From Cryptomeria japonica (lineage: Eukaryota > Streptophyta > Pinopsida > Cupressales > Cupressaceae), in assembly GCF_030272615.1 (NCBI RefSeq), contig NC_081405.1, positions 648,743,420-648,807,419 of the forward strand: a stretch of DNA of 64,000 nt. Direction: 5' to 3'. Numbering within the stretch: the first letter of the stretch is position 1; each line of letters begins with the position of its first letter. The notes under the pieces were generated by a model. That model did no database searches, had not been told where the DNA came from, and saw only the letters and a list, made by a program, of their open reading frames with translations. The translations under genes and the position numbers were made by a program. Below are positions 1 through 9,533 of this stretch, one piece after another.

Positions 1-811
1 CTGGTGCTTTGGGATGCATGATAGGGGAATGCCTACCATAAACATGCCCACCTAGATGCACTCGCGACATTGGTTTGTGCACACGAGGAACATAATCAAT
101 TCTAGTCAATCTTGCAACTTTTCCTTGCAAGCCACTGACAATTTTTTGAGCGGGCGAAAAAATGCTACTAATTGAAAATGGCTTTGAGTCGTCAAAAAAT
201 GAGATAGGAAATTGTAGAGGAGCCTCACTTGACCTCATAAGATCAAACAGATCAATCGTATGTGTCATGGATTGGAAGAAACAGTCCGTCAAATTTTGAT
301 AATTTTTTGGACTCAAGGCACTTGAGAGATCTCACCGGTAGGGTATGACTCTCGATATTATTGTGCTTTGGGATGCATGACAGGGGCATGCCTAGCATAA
401 ACATGCCCACCTAGATGCGCTCACGATGTCAGTTTGTGCACACAAGGAACAGAATCAATTCTAGCCAATCTTGCAGCTTTTCCTTGCAAGCAACTAACGG
501 TTTTTTGAGCAAGTGAAAAAATGCTACTAATTGAAAATGGCTTCAAGTCATCAAAAACCAAGATAAGACATTGTAGATGAGCCTCACATGACCCCATAAG
601 ATCAAAAAGATCGACCGTATGAGTCATGGATTGGAAGAAACAGTACGTCAAATTTTGACAATTTTTTGGACTCAGGGCACTTGAGAGATCTCACCAGTAG
701 GGTATGACTCTCGATGTTCTGGTGCTTTGGGATGCATGACAGGGGCATTACTAGCATAAACATGCCCACCCAGATGCGCTCACGACATTGATTTATGCAC
801 ACGAGGAATAA
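1..811. repeat. 359-bp tandem repeat, about 2.25 copies
   Basis: The motif GTGCTTTGGGATGCATGA recurs at about 4, 363 and 722, giving a period of 359 bp. Unit 1 covers about 1-359, unit 2 about 360-718, and a partial unit 3 breaks off near 811, where the sequence changes to unrelated AT-rich DNA. The array begins at the window edge, so it probably continues to the left. 359 is not a multiple of three, and the ORFs inside are short, so this is a satellite-like repeat and not a repeated protein domain. Mismatches between units are mostly transitions. Confidence 0.9.
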
Positions 812-880
812 AATTTAACCATTGCAAGTGTGAGGGTGCTCTCACACCAAACACATTGTTGTTTAAATTCATATTGTCAA

Positions 881-1175
881 TTTTTGTTGTTTATATTCAT
901 ATTGATAATTACATATGCAAATATTCATTTAAATTTATAAAAGGGTAGCCACCAAATACAACAAATACACAATAATGAACTAGATACAAGGAGTTTTGTA
1001 CGATTGATTCAACATTTTACAAATTTTATCAAATCATATTCCACGATTGCAATGTTTTATATCATATATTTTTGTTGTTTATATTCATATTGTTGATTAC
1101 ATATACAAATATTCATTTAAATTTATAAAAGGACAACCACAAAATACAACAAATACAAAATAATGAACTCATTAC
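881..1175. repeat. Direct repeat, two copies of about 107 bp, 188 bp apart
   Basis: A block starting TTTTTGTTGTTTATATTCAT at 881 returns at 1069 and stays alignable through the AATACAACAAATAC and AATAATGAACT segments. The two copies are separated by about 80 bp of unrelated AT-rich sequence. It lies between the 359-bp array and the end of the minus-strand nine-exon gene. No coding potential was seen between 812 and 1483. Confidence 0.75.
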
Positions 1176-1483
1176 ACATTTATTGGATCGAATATCAATA
1201 TTTATATATAAAAAAAAGGCATGTCTACCTAGTCAATACAAGTATTACAAAAATGTGGCATATGCCATGTCCAAATCGATATACAATAAAAATGTAGAAT
1301 ATATCTATATGTATTGGTCATTCTATGACCAAAACTAACACTATATGATAATAAACTTCTGGTGGATCATCAAAATCAAGCCTCTTCGGCATAGTACGTG
1401 GCTCTGTAGATGGCTGCAAAACCACAATTCAAAAGCCAAGCTAGAATTCTTTTGTAGAAAATAGTTCACAATTGACATCATAA

Positions 1484-3974
1484 CTATGCATTTAACTTTA
1501 ATTCCTTTTCAATTGAAATGTAGATTGCCTCATCGGCTGATCCAAGAGCTAATGTCTTCGCTCTCCTCTGCTTGTCACTCTTAGGAGTTTTCTTGAAGAC
1601 ATACTTAAATGGATCCACATTATGGCTGTACTACGAAGGAGTCTATTGTAGATTAAATGTATAATTAATACAATGTACTAACATAAATATATCAAAAACA
1701 CTTAAAAGCTATAATATAGAGAACAATGATGTACCTGTGCCTCAGATGCTTCTCCAATGGACTGAGGATGGCTCACCATCGATGTAGAAACGGTCACTAT
1801 TACCTATACAAAAAATGTACAAAGATTAAATACAATTAATATAATGATAAGTATTGAAGGTTGAAAACAATTAATTTTACATATCAAACAAAAGTGTACC
1901 GGATCCTGATATGCTTTTCCAGTGCAAGGAGGAGGGTTTGCCATTGACAAAATAGGTATGGATATTTGCTATATGAAAAAAATATAAGACTATAATATAT
2001 CACAAGTTCACATGTACGCGTGCATATAATCATGAAATCAAGAAAATAAAGTAGAGATACATACCTCCACCCTCTCTTGATTCGCGAGCGAATCAGGTGC
2101 ATTCAACATATCCACAAAGCTCAATGGCTGCTATACATGTAAAATAGACAAAAAACACTAATGAATTTACAAACCCCAACTAATACTTGATTTCAACATT
2201 TTCAAACAATTGTACAACTAAAAATGTGTTCAATTACCTTCTTCACACGTTTTGGTGTCTTCGAGATATTCTTTTTCTTTGGACGAGCCCTAGATGCAAA
2301 GGGGGTGCCCTAAAAATAGAAAATTAACATGAGATATTAGTATAGATAATAAATTAAACATAATTTTAAAAATCTAAAATGAAATGACTTGCATATTCCA
2401 TCAAAACAATGCATAAAAAGAGTTGTACAAAATATGATACCATATAGCCTTGTAGGCCAAAATCGATCGCCAATAATGTGATGTCATCAATCTAGGACAT
2501 TTCGTCCCCTATCAACACCTACAAACCAGAAATTGGACCAAGCATTAAAGATAGTTAGTATATCTTGTATTTTTTTGAATTCAATGTGTACTATTCTATT
2601 TTAACATGTTACAAAATTTATACCTCAGGCATCGAAGTTGCAGCTATGGTAACTGGGGGAGGTGTATGGGATACCGCTACTGCATCCTGAAATGCATATT
2701 ATTTCTCTCAATTTAAATCGATGTATAAATGAAAATTCATTTATGTAATTACAAAATTAAAGTGACTGATAAATAAAATGTTATGAATTCAAATCAACAC
2801 ACCTGTGTCTATGGCTCATGGGCAAACACCATGTCCATCAACTCATCTGTCAGTGCGACATCCTCAACCGTGTGTGCTTGACATCTACAACCGCAAATCA
2901 TGCATAGATGATATGAGTATCCATCTGCACTGGCTGCATCATCTATCCCCAGGCATATCCCTGAGCAACTGACACACATATGCTCGATGGGCTCTCTGTC
3001 GCCCTCTAACGGCTCATCATCCAATACAATAGGGTGTGCTAATGATGTCCCATGCTGGATGATGGCACGAGTCAATGTTGTGGCTGCCTGAAGAGTCTGT
3101 ATCTCCATCGACTCTTTCAGCTCTAATGGGACAGCCTGATGCATCTTGGGTTTGGGTGCTAGGGGAGGACGACTATCCGCAGCTAATCGCCTATGGGCTC
3201 TAGGTCTATCTTGAGTAGAGCCACCACCTCTACCATGAAACTCTCTCATGTCAAAATAGTTTGGGCGCACATTGAGCACAAACACACAATATATTTTTCT
3301 CAAAAAACATAATGGCACCTCATAATTATTACAAGGTGGATTGTCAAAGACCATCCACCACCTTTGCCAAAAAGGATTCTTCATCTGCACATTGGTACAC
3401 CAATGTATGGTAAACCTCTTTGCATTAGGAGGTAATGACTGACCAGTTTTGGGGTCAACAAAAAGGGCACATATTTGTTGTTTAGAAATATTTTTGTTTT
3501 TAACTCCATCGTATGATAGCCCATTGGCATAGAATTGACAACACCTATCCCTAAAGATTCCCCATTTGGTAATTTCAGTGGAAACAGCTATGGAACCACT
3601 AGCTAATGTTTTTAGGCTAGTGGCAAGGGATTGATGATGGTCAAGTTTAGAAGTTTTCAATTTTACAATCAGTCTATTGAATTTGAATGTATTTTGCCCT
3701 AACTGATTAATTAATTCTTCCTGTGTTTCGGCTGTGCAGTCAAAAGGAGGAATTGGGGGTTGTTCTTGTGTGTTTTCAGGAGGTGCATTTGGTTGTTCTT
3801 GTGGGTTTTCAGAAGGTGCATTTGGTTGTTCTTATTCTGGATTAGAAGAATCTGGTTTTTGAAACAAAAAATGAAAAAACTTAATCAAAATTAATGAAAT
3901 TAAATTCAAAATGTAAAACAGATTGCATAAACTAGAAAGAAAGACAAAAAAAACAAAAACTAACCTTAATCCAT
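1484..3974 (-). pseudogene. Unrecognised nine-exon gene, splice structure intact, five in-frame TAR codons
   Basis: I do not recognise this protein. Exons on the minus strand are 3974-3965, 3851-2803, 2686-2624, 2518-2441, 2309-2238, 2130-2065, 1968-1900, 1803-1735 and 1642-1484. All eight introns are GT-AG and 92-131 bp long. The first intron is phase 1 and the rest are phase 0. The exons sum to 1635 nt, or 545 codons including a final TAG at 1484-1486. Exon 2 encodes a Gln/Pro/Asn-rich N-terminus with a repeated EQPNAP-type motif, a basic Trp-containing middle, a GRGGGS stretch and a Cys-rich patch (CVSCSGICLG, then CMICGCRC). Exon 5 encodes a basic RPKKKN..KRVKK segment like a nuclear localisation signal. 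In-frame TAA at 3966-3968 and 3832-3834 and TAG at 2809-2811, 2492-2494 and 1631-1633 break it. There is no frameshift. Every break could be a C-to-T change of CAA or CAG. The ATG at 3972-3974 is inferred from splice phase. Confidence 0.6.
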
Positions 3975-4145
3975 AGCCTGAGGACAAATTTCGCACCCCG
4001 TTCGTGGTTTAGCTTAAAAAATGGGAAAAAAGAAAGTAAAAAATGCGCTTTTTGGGTAAATGAGGACCCAGTTTTTTTTAAAAACTTTTTTCATCAGGCA
4101 CCACGTACACAGTTTTACTAGGATTATTAGTGCATACATGCTCAT

Positions 4146-4250
4146 TTTCCTATAAGCAGTGTGTACGCTTTAATTTTCCTAGGCGTAGCGTATACGCACT
4201 CAGTTTCCTAAGCTTAGCGCGTACACGCTACCTTTTCTAGGCTTGGGAAG
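4146..4250. repeat. 29-30 bp CG-containing repeats upstream of the nine-exon gene
   Basis: About 3.5 degenerate units begin with TTTCCTA and contain near-palindromes such as GCGTATACGC and GCGTACACGC, at about 4146, 4174, 4204 and 4233. A further GCGTATGCGC-like site lies near 4292-4301. The surroundings are AT-rich, so the CG content stands out. The array sits 170-280 bp upstream of the start codon inferred for the minus-strand gene at 3974, where promoter or protein-binding repeats could lie. That role is inference. The rest of 3975-4365 shows no ORF that I would defend. Confidence 0.6.
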
Positions 4251-4364
4251 AACAAACCTAAGCACATACGCGGGAATTTGAAATTTTAAAACCGCGTATG
4301 CGCTGCCTATTTTTCCAAGTTTTTTTTGGGTGGTGTCCACTTTTCTGACCACCATCTTTGTGCA

Positions 4365-5060
4365 CATGCCCTATCTTGAGTGCGTATCCAATGCTGAACC
4401 TATCGGCAAACCTATTGGGGGCATCTGCATTTGCATGGATTTCTGACATTTGAATAAGGCCTACCTTAAGGATGATTATCTGCTTCCCAACATAGACATG
4501 ATTATAAACCTCACAGCAGGACATGAATGTTATCACTTATGGATGGATTCTCTGGATATAATCAGATCAGGATCGCAGGGGAAGACCAACACAAAACAAC
4601 ATTCACAACACCATGGGGCACCTTTCGTTATCAAGTCATGCCTTTTGGTCTCAAGAATGTCAAAGCTACATACCAACAAGAAATGACAACAATTTTCCAT
4701 GACCTATTGCACAAAATCATAGAGGATTACATGAATGATCTTCTAGGAAAATCCAAGACATGACATGATCACATCCCTATCCTAAGGAAAATTTTTGAGA
4801 GATTGGAAAAATACAAGTTGTGCCTAAATCCAATGAAATGCATCTTTGGTGTCACATCTAGGAACCTATTAGGTTTCATTGTTTCTTGCAGAGGTGTAGA
4901 GGTTGATCCAAAAAAGGTGAAAGCTATCATATAAATGCCTCCCCCAAAGACCCTCACACAGCTATGCAACCTCCAAGGAAAGATCCAATCCATCAGACGC
5001 TTCATCTCACTGCTTGCAAACAAATGTCCTCAATTTACACATTTATTATGTAGGGATACC
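4365..5060 (+). pseudogene. Tat copy 1 reverse transcriptase fragment
   Basis: This is the catalytic core of a Ty3/gypsy reverse transcriptase, which copies element RNA into DNA in cytoplasmic particles. Visible landmarks are GGICICMDF near 4422, KDDYLLPNIDMI near 4470, LSLMDGFSGYNQI near 4530, TPWGTFRYQVMPFGLKNV near 4610 and YMNDLLGKSK near 4730. The usual active-site Y-x-DD has become YMND. A stop lies in CMDF*HLNKA, a frame change occurs between about 4500 and 4530, and there are further stops near 4760 and 4934. The N-terminal fingers are missing because the element is truncated here. It cannot be active. Confidence 0.85.
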
Positions 5061-5512
5061 AAATTCAAATTGGACTGCCTATGTCAGAAGGCTTTTGAGA
5101 AACTCAAGGAATATCTTGCATCGCCTCCGGTTCTTATGCCTCCCATTCAAGACAACTACTTCTTTTGTACATATCAGCTAGTGCAGTGGCATTGGGGGCA
5201 TTATTGGCATAGACAGATGATCAGGGAAAATATCATGCTATATACTATGTCAGTCGTACATTAGTAGGGTATGAGCTCAATTATACCCCTATTGAAAGAT
5301 CATTCTTATCACTTATCTTCAGCACACAAGAGCTCTGATACTACATGATTAATAATAAAAAAAAATTGATTTCTAAGATCGACGCTCTCAAGTACCTCTT
5401 ATCAAAGGATACTCTCACTGGCAGAATTGCTAAATGGGTCATGTTATTAAGTGAATTCAACATCAAATACATGGATAGAAAATCAATCAAAGGATAAGTA
5501 ATAGCAGACCAG
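5060..5512 (+). pseudogene. Tat copy 1 RNase H domain (first)
   Basis: This segment follows reverse transcriptase and degrades the RNA strand of the RNA-DNA hybrid during replication. Across frames it reads like the gypsy connection and RNase H: KAFEKLKEYLASPPVL near 5095, then a shift into a frame with ISASAVALGALLA, YYVSRTLVGYELNYTPIE near 5245 and KYLLSKDTLTGRIAKW near 5390. It ends with VIADQLVDALLPAD near 5505. Frameshifts and stops, including a TGA/TAG pair near 5336-5346, break it. The match is to the Tat copy on the minus strand at about 49400-49900. Confidence 0.75.
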
Positions 5513-5955
5513 TTGGTCGATGCTTTGCTTCCAGCGGATCACCTGATCCTCACAAAATTTTCAGATGGATTCATAATGACTGTCACTACATCCTCTATGT
5601 GTCAATTATACTTTGATTCTTATTGCACCCAAAATGGATCAGGTACAGGTATACTATTGATCACACCCCAAGGAGATTGCATCCCTAAATCATACAAGAT
5701 AGCCTTTGCATGCACTAACAACATTGCAGAATATGAAGCACTAATCATCAGACTCTGTTGGATATCAAATGGAAGATATTAGAATTACATGTCTATTATG
5801 ATTCCCAACTTGTCATTAAACAAGTCAATGATGAGTATCAAACAAAAGATGACAAGCTTCTTCCTTATTGCAATATGGTTGAGGACCTCAAGCAATAGTT
5901 TATATTAATCAAGTTTGATCAGATTCCACGTACCAACAACAGAGCTAGAGATGCA
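5513..5955 (+). pseudogene. Tat copy 1 second (archaeal-type) RNase H
   Basis: A second RNase H lies between the usual RNase H and integrase, the defining trait of Tat-lineage elements. The motif QLYFDSYCTQNGSGTGILLI starts near 5608, where YFDG is usual, so the Gly next to the first catalytic Asp is replaced by Ser. It continues with TPQGDCIPKSYKIAFAC and TNNIAEYEALI near 5720, which carries the catalytic Glu. The frame then shifts into a segment like LELHVYYDSQLVIKQVND (5781-5835), where the third catalytic Asp would lie. The function is to remove RNA primers or hybrids during replication, but this copy is broken. Confidence 0.8.
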
Positions 5956-7210
5956 ATGGCCACTATTGGTTCCCTCCTTCAAATGTCGGCACATAGTCAG
6001 AAATGTGAGTTTTTGGGCGAGCAACTCTTCATACTGGCATATGACCTAGCAGAGTCTAAAATGGTTTGCGTACTCATTGGTCCCGAATCCCCTTGGTATC
6101 AAGAGACCTTCACTTACCTAAGAGATAACACCATTCCTCCACACCTCACCAAAACCCAACAACAAACCTTTATTCATCAATGTGCCCATTATACTATCCT
6201 TTCAGACACCCTATTTAGAAGGCATTTTGATGGTTCCCTCCTAAGGTGCCTAGACAAATAAGAGGCTAAATGGGAACTATGTGAAGTGCATGAAGGTATC
6301 TGTGGGGCACACTCAAGTGGTCTCACTTTGGCTAAAAAACTCTTTTGAATTGGATACTCCTGGCCTATAGTGGAAGTAGATGCATATAATTATGTGAAGA
6401 AATATATCCCTTGTGAGAAACATGGCGACAAGATCCATGCTCCATCACAAGATTTGCAACCTTTTATCACACCCCAACCCTTATCACAATGGGGACTCAA
6501 TCTCATTGGGAAAATCCACCCTACATCTTCGAATGGTCATAAATTCATCATTACCGCAACTGAATACGTCACTAAGTGGGTGGAGGCCATCCCTCTTACC
6601 TTCACCACTAGTAAAAAGATTTCTAAATTTATTTCAAACTATTTAATCTATCAATATGGAACCCCAATGTTATTATCATAGATAATGGTAGACCTTTCAA
6701 AAATCAAGATGTTAAAGAGCTCTGTCAGAAGTTTGATATCCAGCACCGCTTCTCCACTCCCTATTACTTGCAAGGTAACGGTCAAGCTGAAGCCTCTAAC
6801 AAAACCTTAATCAAAATTCTTAAAAATACAGTCAATGAAGTTGGTCATGACTGGAACCTCCAACTCCATCCTCCTTTGTGGGCCTACCATACCTCCATCC
6901 GCGCACCCACAGGCGCCACTCCATATTCCAGTAACTCCATCCTACTCTATGGGTATATCAAAATCACTTATGCTTGAGTTACAACAAGAAAGTCACAACC
7001 CAGGAATTTGAAGTTGGTGATCTTTTCCTTATAAAAAATCAAAGAAACCTCCAAGAAAGAGAGAAGAAAAGCAAGTTCGAGCCCAATTGGCTTGGACCCT
7101 ATGTAATCACAACAAAGTATGGATCAGAGGCATATCAGATGGCTACTTCTGAAGTAGATCCCTTATATGAGCCTATGAACATCATGCACCTGAAGACATT
7201 CTATTCCTAA
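5956..7210 (+). pseudogene. Tat copy 1 integrase and C-terminal region
   Basis: The integrase inserts the DNA copy into host chromosomes. The zinc-binding N-terminal part lies near 6150-6310 (HQCAHYTILSDTLFRRH, later CEVHEG). The catalytic core covers about 6470-6960: LSQWGLNLIGKIHP with the first Asp position changed, NGHKFIITATEYVTKWVEAI near 6530, and IIDNGRPF near 6678. The C-terminal part reads EFEVGDLFLIKNQ near 7006, then KFEPNWLGPYVITTKYGS near 7075, closing with a stop at 7208-7210. Stops near 6259 and 6346, a frame change near 6677 and another near 6970 inactivate it. The C-terminal part aligns closely with the minus-strand copy at 47577-47876. Confidence 0.85.
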
Positions 7211-9533
7211 GTCCTCAAAAGGTCGCCAATTGTCTTAAAATCTCAAAAATTTAAAAAATTTAAAAAATCAAGAAAAAAAAAAAGAAAAAAAAAAGGCAAA
7301 AGAAAGAAAATTTGTCCATCAGTGAAAACCATGTTTTGTTGCTATGGGAAAGTACCTTGGTGAAAACTTGCATGATGATGAGTCTGCACCACTCACCCAT
7401 TAGATATCCATATTCGCCACAATATCCATCATCCCATATGTCTTTGGTTCCCCCCTTCATCCTAGCATGAATACTATCCCCTCGTCTACTCATCCACACC
7501 CAAAATAATGATCACCTGCATGATGATGATTCTTTGCTTGAATCATGAATAAGGATTAGCCTATTAAACTGAGCTTTTAGCCCATCAAATTGAGCTCTAT
7601 CCCCTCACACTAAGATTTTCCCTACATCCTAAGCTTGTGCCTCCATAGGAGCTTCTTCAAGTCTTAGTGCCAGTCCTATGTCTATAGGTTAGTCCTCATG
7701 TTCATCTGGTCAATTGCATAGTCAATCTTGTCCATCTTATCCTCTACCCTTGGGATGAATCCTTCCCTCGCCTGGCAGTTTAATCTTTTATCCTAATCCT
7801 ACTATTGGCAAGAGGCATCAGTTGGTCATGTGTGAGTGACTTGTTTTATTTTTCGGGTTTTCATTTTGACTTGCATCTTTTCTCCTACAACTATCCGGGT
7901 CCCCTAGATACCTTGATATGTTTGCGATGGGTGTATATTGTGGCATGTCTTCATTGTATGGCATGTTTGGGATCTCTCTTGTATGAACCTACAACTTGGT
8001 ACTAGTGTTTGTCAATACTTACCTTGTCATGTACAAGGGATATCTGTGTGTTTGAGGGTTTCCTTGCACGTACCCACAACTTTGTATCAATGTTTCTCAA
8101 CACTTGCATAGTTGTGTGTAGGGAACTCCCACTAGTCTGTGAGTCAGTCCATGCCTTGGGTTTCTCATGGCATCTTGGTTCCTATAATCAGTGGTGCAGG
8201 TTACACAGGGTAATATTAAACTAGTTTGGCTCTCCAAATCTTTTGTGCACAAACCCCCCATCATTCTCATCTTGCATTTCCATCGAGTCCTCAATTCTCC
8301 CATCTAGTATTCTTCTGGAGTCCTCAATTCCCCCCCTCTTCTTCTATCCTACCTAAGGTCATTGTATTATGATTGGCATATTCTCAAATAAATTTTGAAT
8401 TATTCATATAGATACATTACCCATTTTTATCTGTTGCATTAATCTTTCATTGTTCATTTTTTTTACCCATCATTTAGGTTGCATCTCAAATTTTGTTAAT
8501 TAGTCCATCATTTAGGTTACATTTCAAATTTTGTTGCATTATTGATTTTTATTTTGTATGGTGTGCCTATCACGTAGTTTGCATCCAAATTTTGTTGCAC
8601 TTCTCATTTTATAGATTATTCGTTATAGTGTATGTGCTCATTTCATTATAGATTTTGTTGCATATCCATTATAGATTAATCCATTAAATCAGATTATGTA
8701 TTCTCAAAATCATCAGAAAATCCAAAAATAATACATCCTCCAAAAATATATCCCAAAACATAAGCATCCACATAGATAACTATCCTGCATCCATCAAAGT
8801 GTTAGTAATATATAATAAAAACATACATATATAAGTATCCATCCTGCACCCACCAAAGTGTCATTAACACATCATAAGTATAGGCATGTTTAAGCATCCA
8901 TCCTGCATTACAAATAAGTCAACACAAAACATCTGTAATCATCATCAATGCATCACATAAAAAAAAAATGAATAATATATAATCATGTCCATAATAAAGT
9001 ACATGCATGCATAATTGCCACCAAAGTCATATATATATGCCTCTCAAAAAATGAATATAATAGTCATAGTAAAATGGATACCCCAAAGGGTCAAAAATAG
9101 TACATAATGTCATATGAGGCTAACTCTCCCCTCCTGTCTCTCTAGCCCCCTCCTCATCCCCTCCTCCTCTAGATCCCTCTGCCTCTCATGTCCTAGGTGA
9201 TCTCATACCCACCAATCCTCTTGTCTGCTAGCTCTACGTTGCACGTTGGTTGTGGGTCCTTTGAGAACACACGCTCTTTGTGCATGATGTTGCTCTCTGC
9301 TCTGCTGGGACCACTCCAGGATATAATCCTCTATAATATGCAGCCTCTTGTGCTGCCCTCTCCGACCTCTCCTGTTGCTACATCATATCAGAGTACATAT
9401 GTCCTAGCTCTGCAGGGACTAACATCTATCATGTTGAGTCCCTCTCCCCCCGCAGGCAAGTAAAATTTGCCTCTACTCTGTGTACCCTCACCCACAAACT
9501 CTCCAACTCATCATCCTACTATTGAAATATGCT
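7211..9533 (+). other. Tat copy 1 non-coding 3' region
   Basis: No defensible ORF on either strand. It opens with an A-rich run (about 7250-7310) and keeps patchy homology to the minus-strand copy. For example, the CAGTGAAAACCATG block near 7320 matches the reverse complement near 47430. The pol stop (7210) and the end of the antisense PMD ORF (about 9534) face each other across this spacer, so the two reading frames are tail to tail. Confidence 0.6.
8765..8945. repeat. 66-68 bp degenerate tandem repeat inside Tat copy 1
   Basis: The phrase ATCCTGCATCCATCAAAGTG near 8780 recurs as ATCCTGCACCCACCAAAGTG near 8850, and again in shortened form near 8905. Similar ATGTAGGATGCATG-type repeats lie at the matching place in copy 2 (about 45390-45530, opposite strand). 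They therefore belong to the element and not to the host DNA. Confidence 0.65.

Noticed and set aside
1484-3974. Reassigned genetic code (TAR read as Gln)
   Set aside because: All five stops fit Gln, but the GDSL gene at 16566-18316 uses TAA as a normal stop and ordinary CAR for Gln, and other regions also carry TGA stops, missense decay and frameshifts. Simple C-to-T decay is enough.
7805-8224. Plus-strand short ORFs with Phe/Leu/Cys-rich text, possible membrane proteins
   Set aside because: Within the Tat 3' non-coding region, not conserved in copy 2, and typical of translated T-rich DNA.
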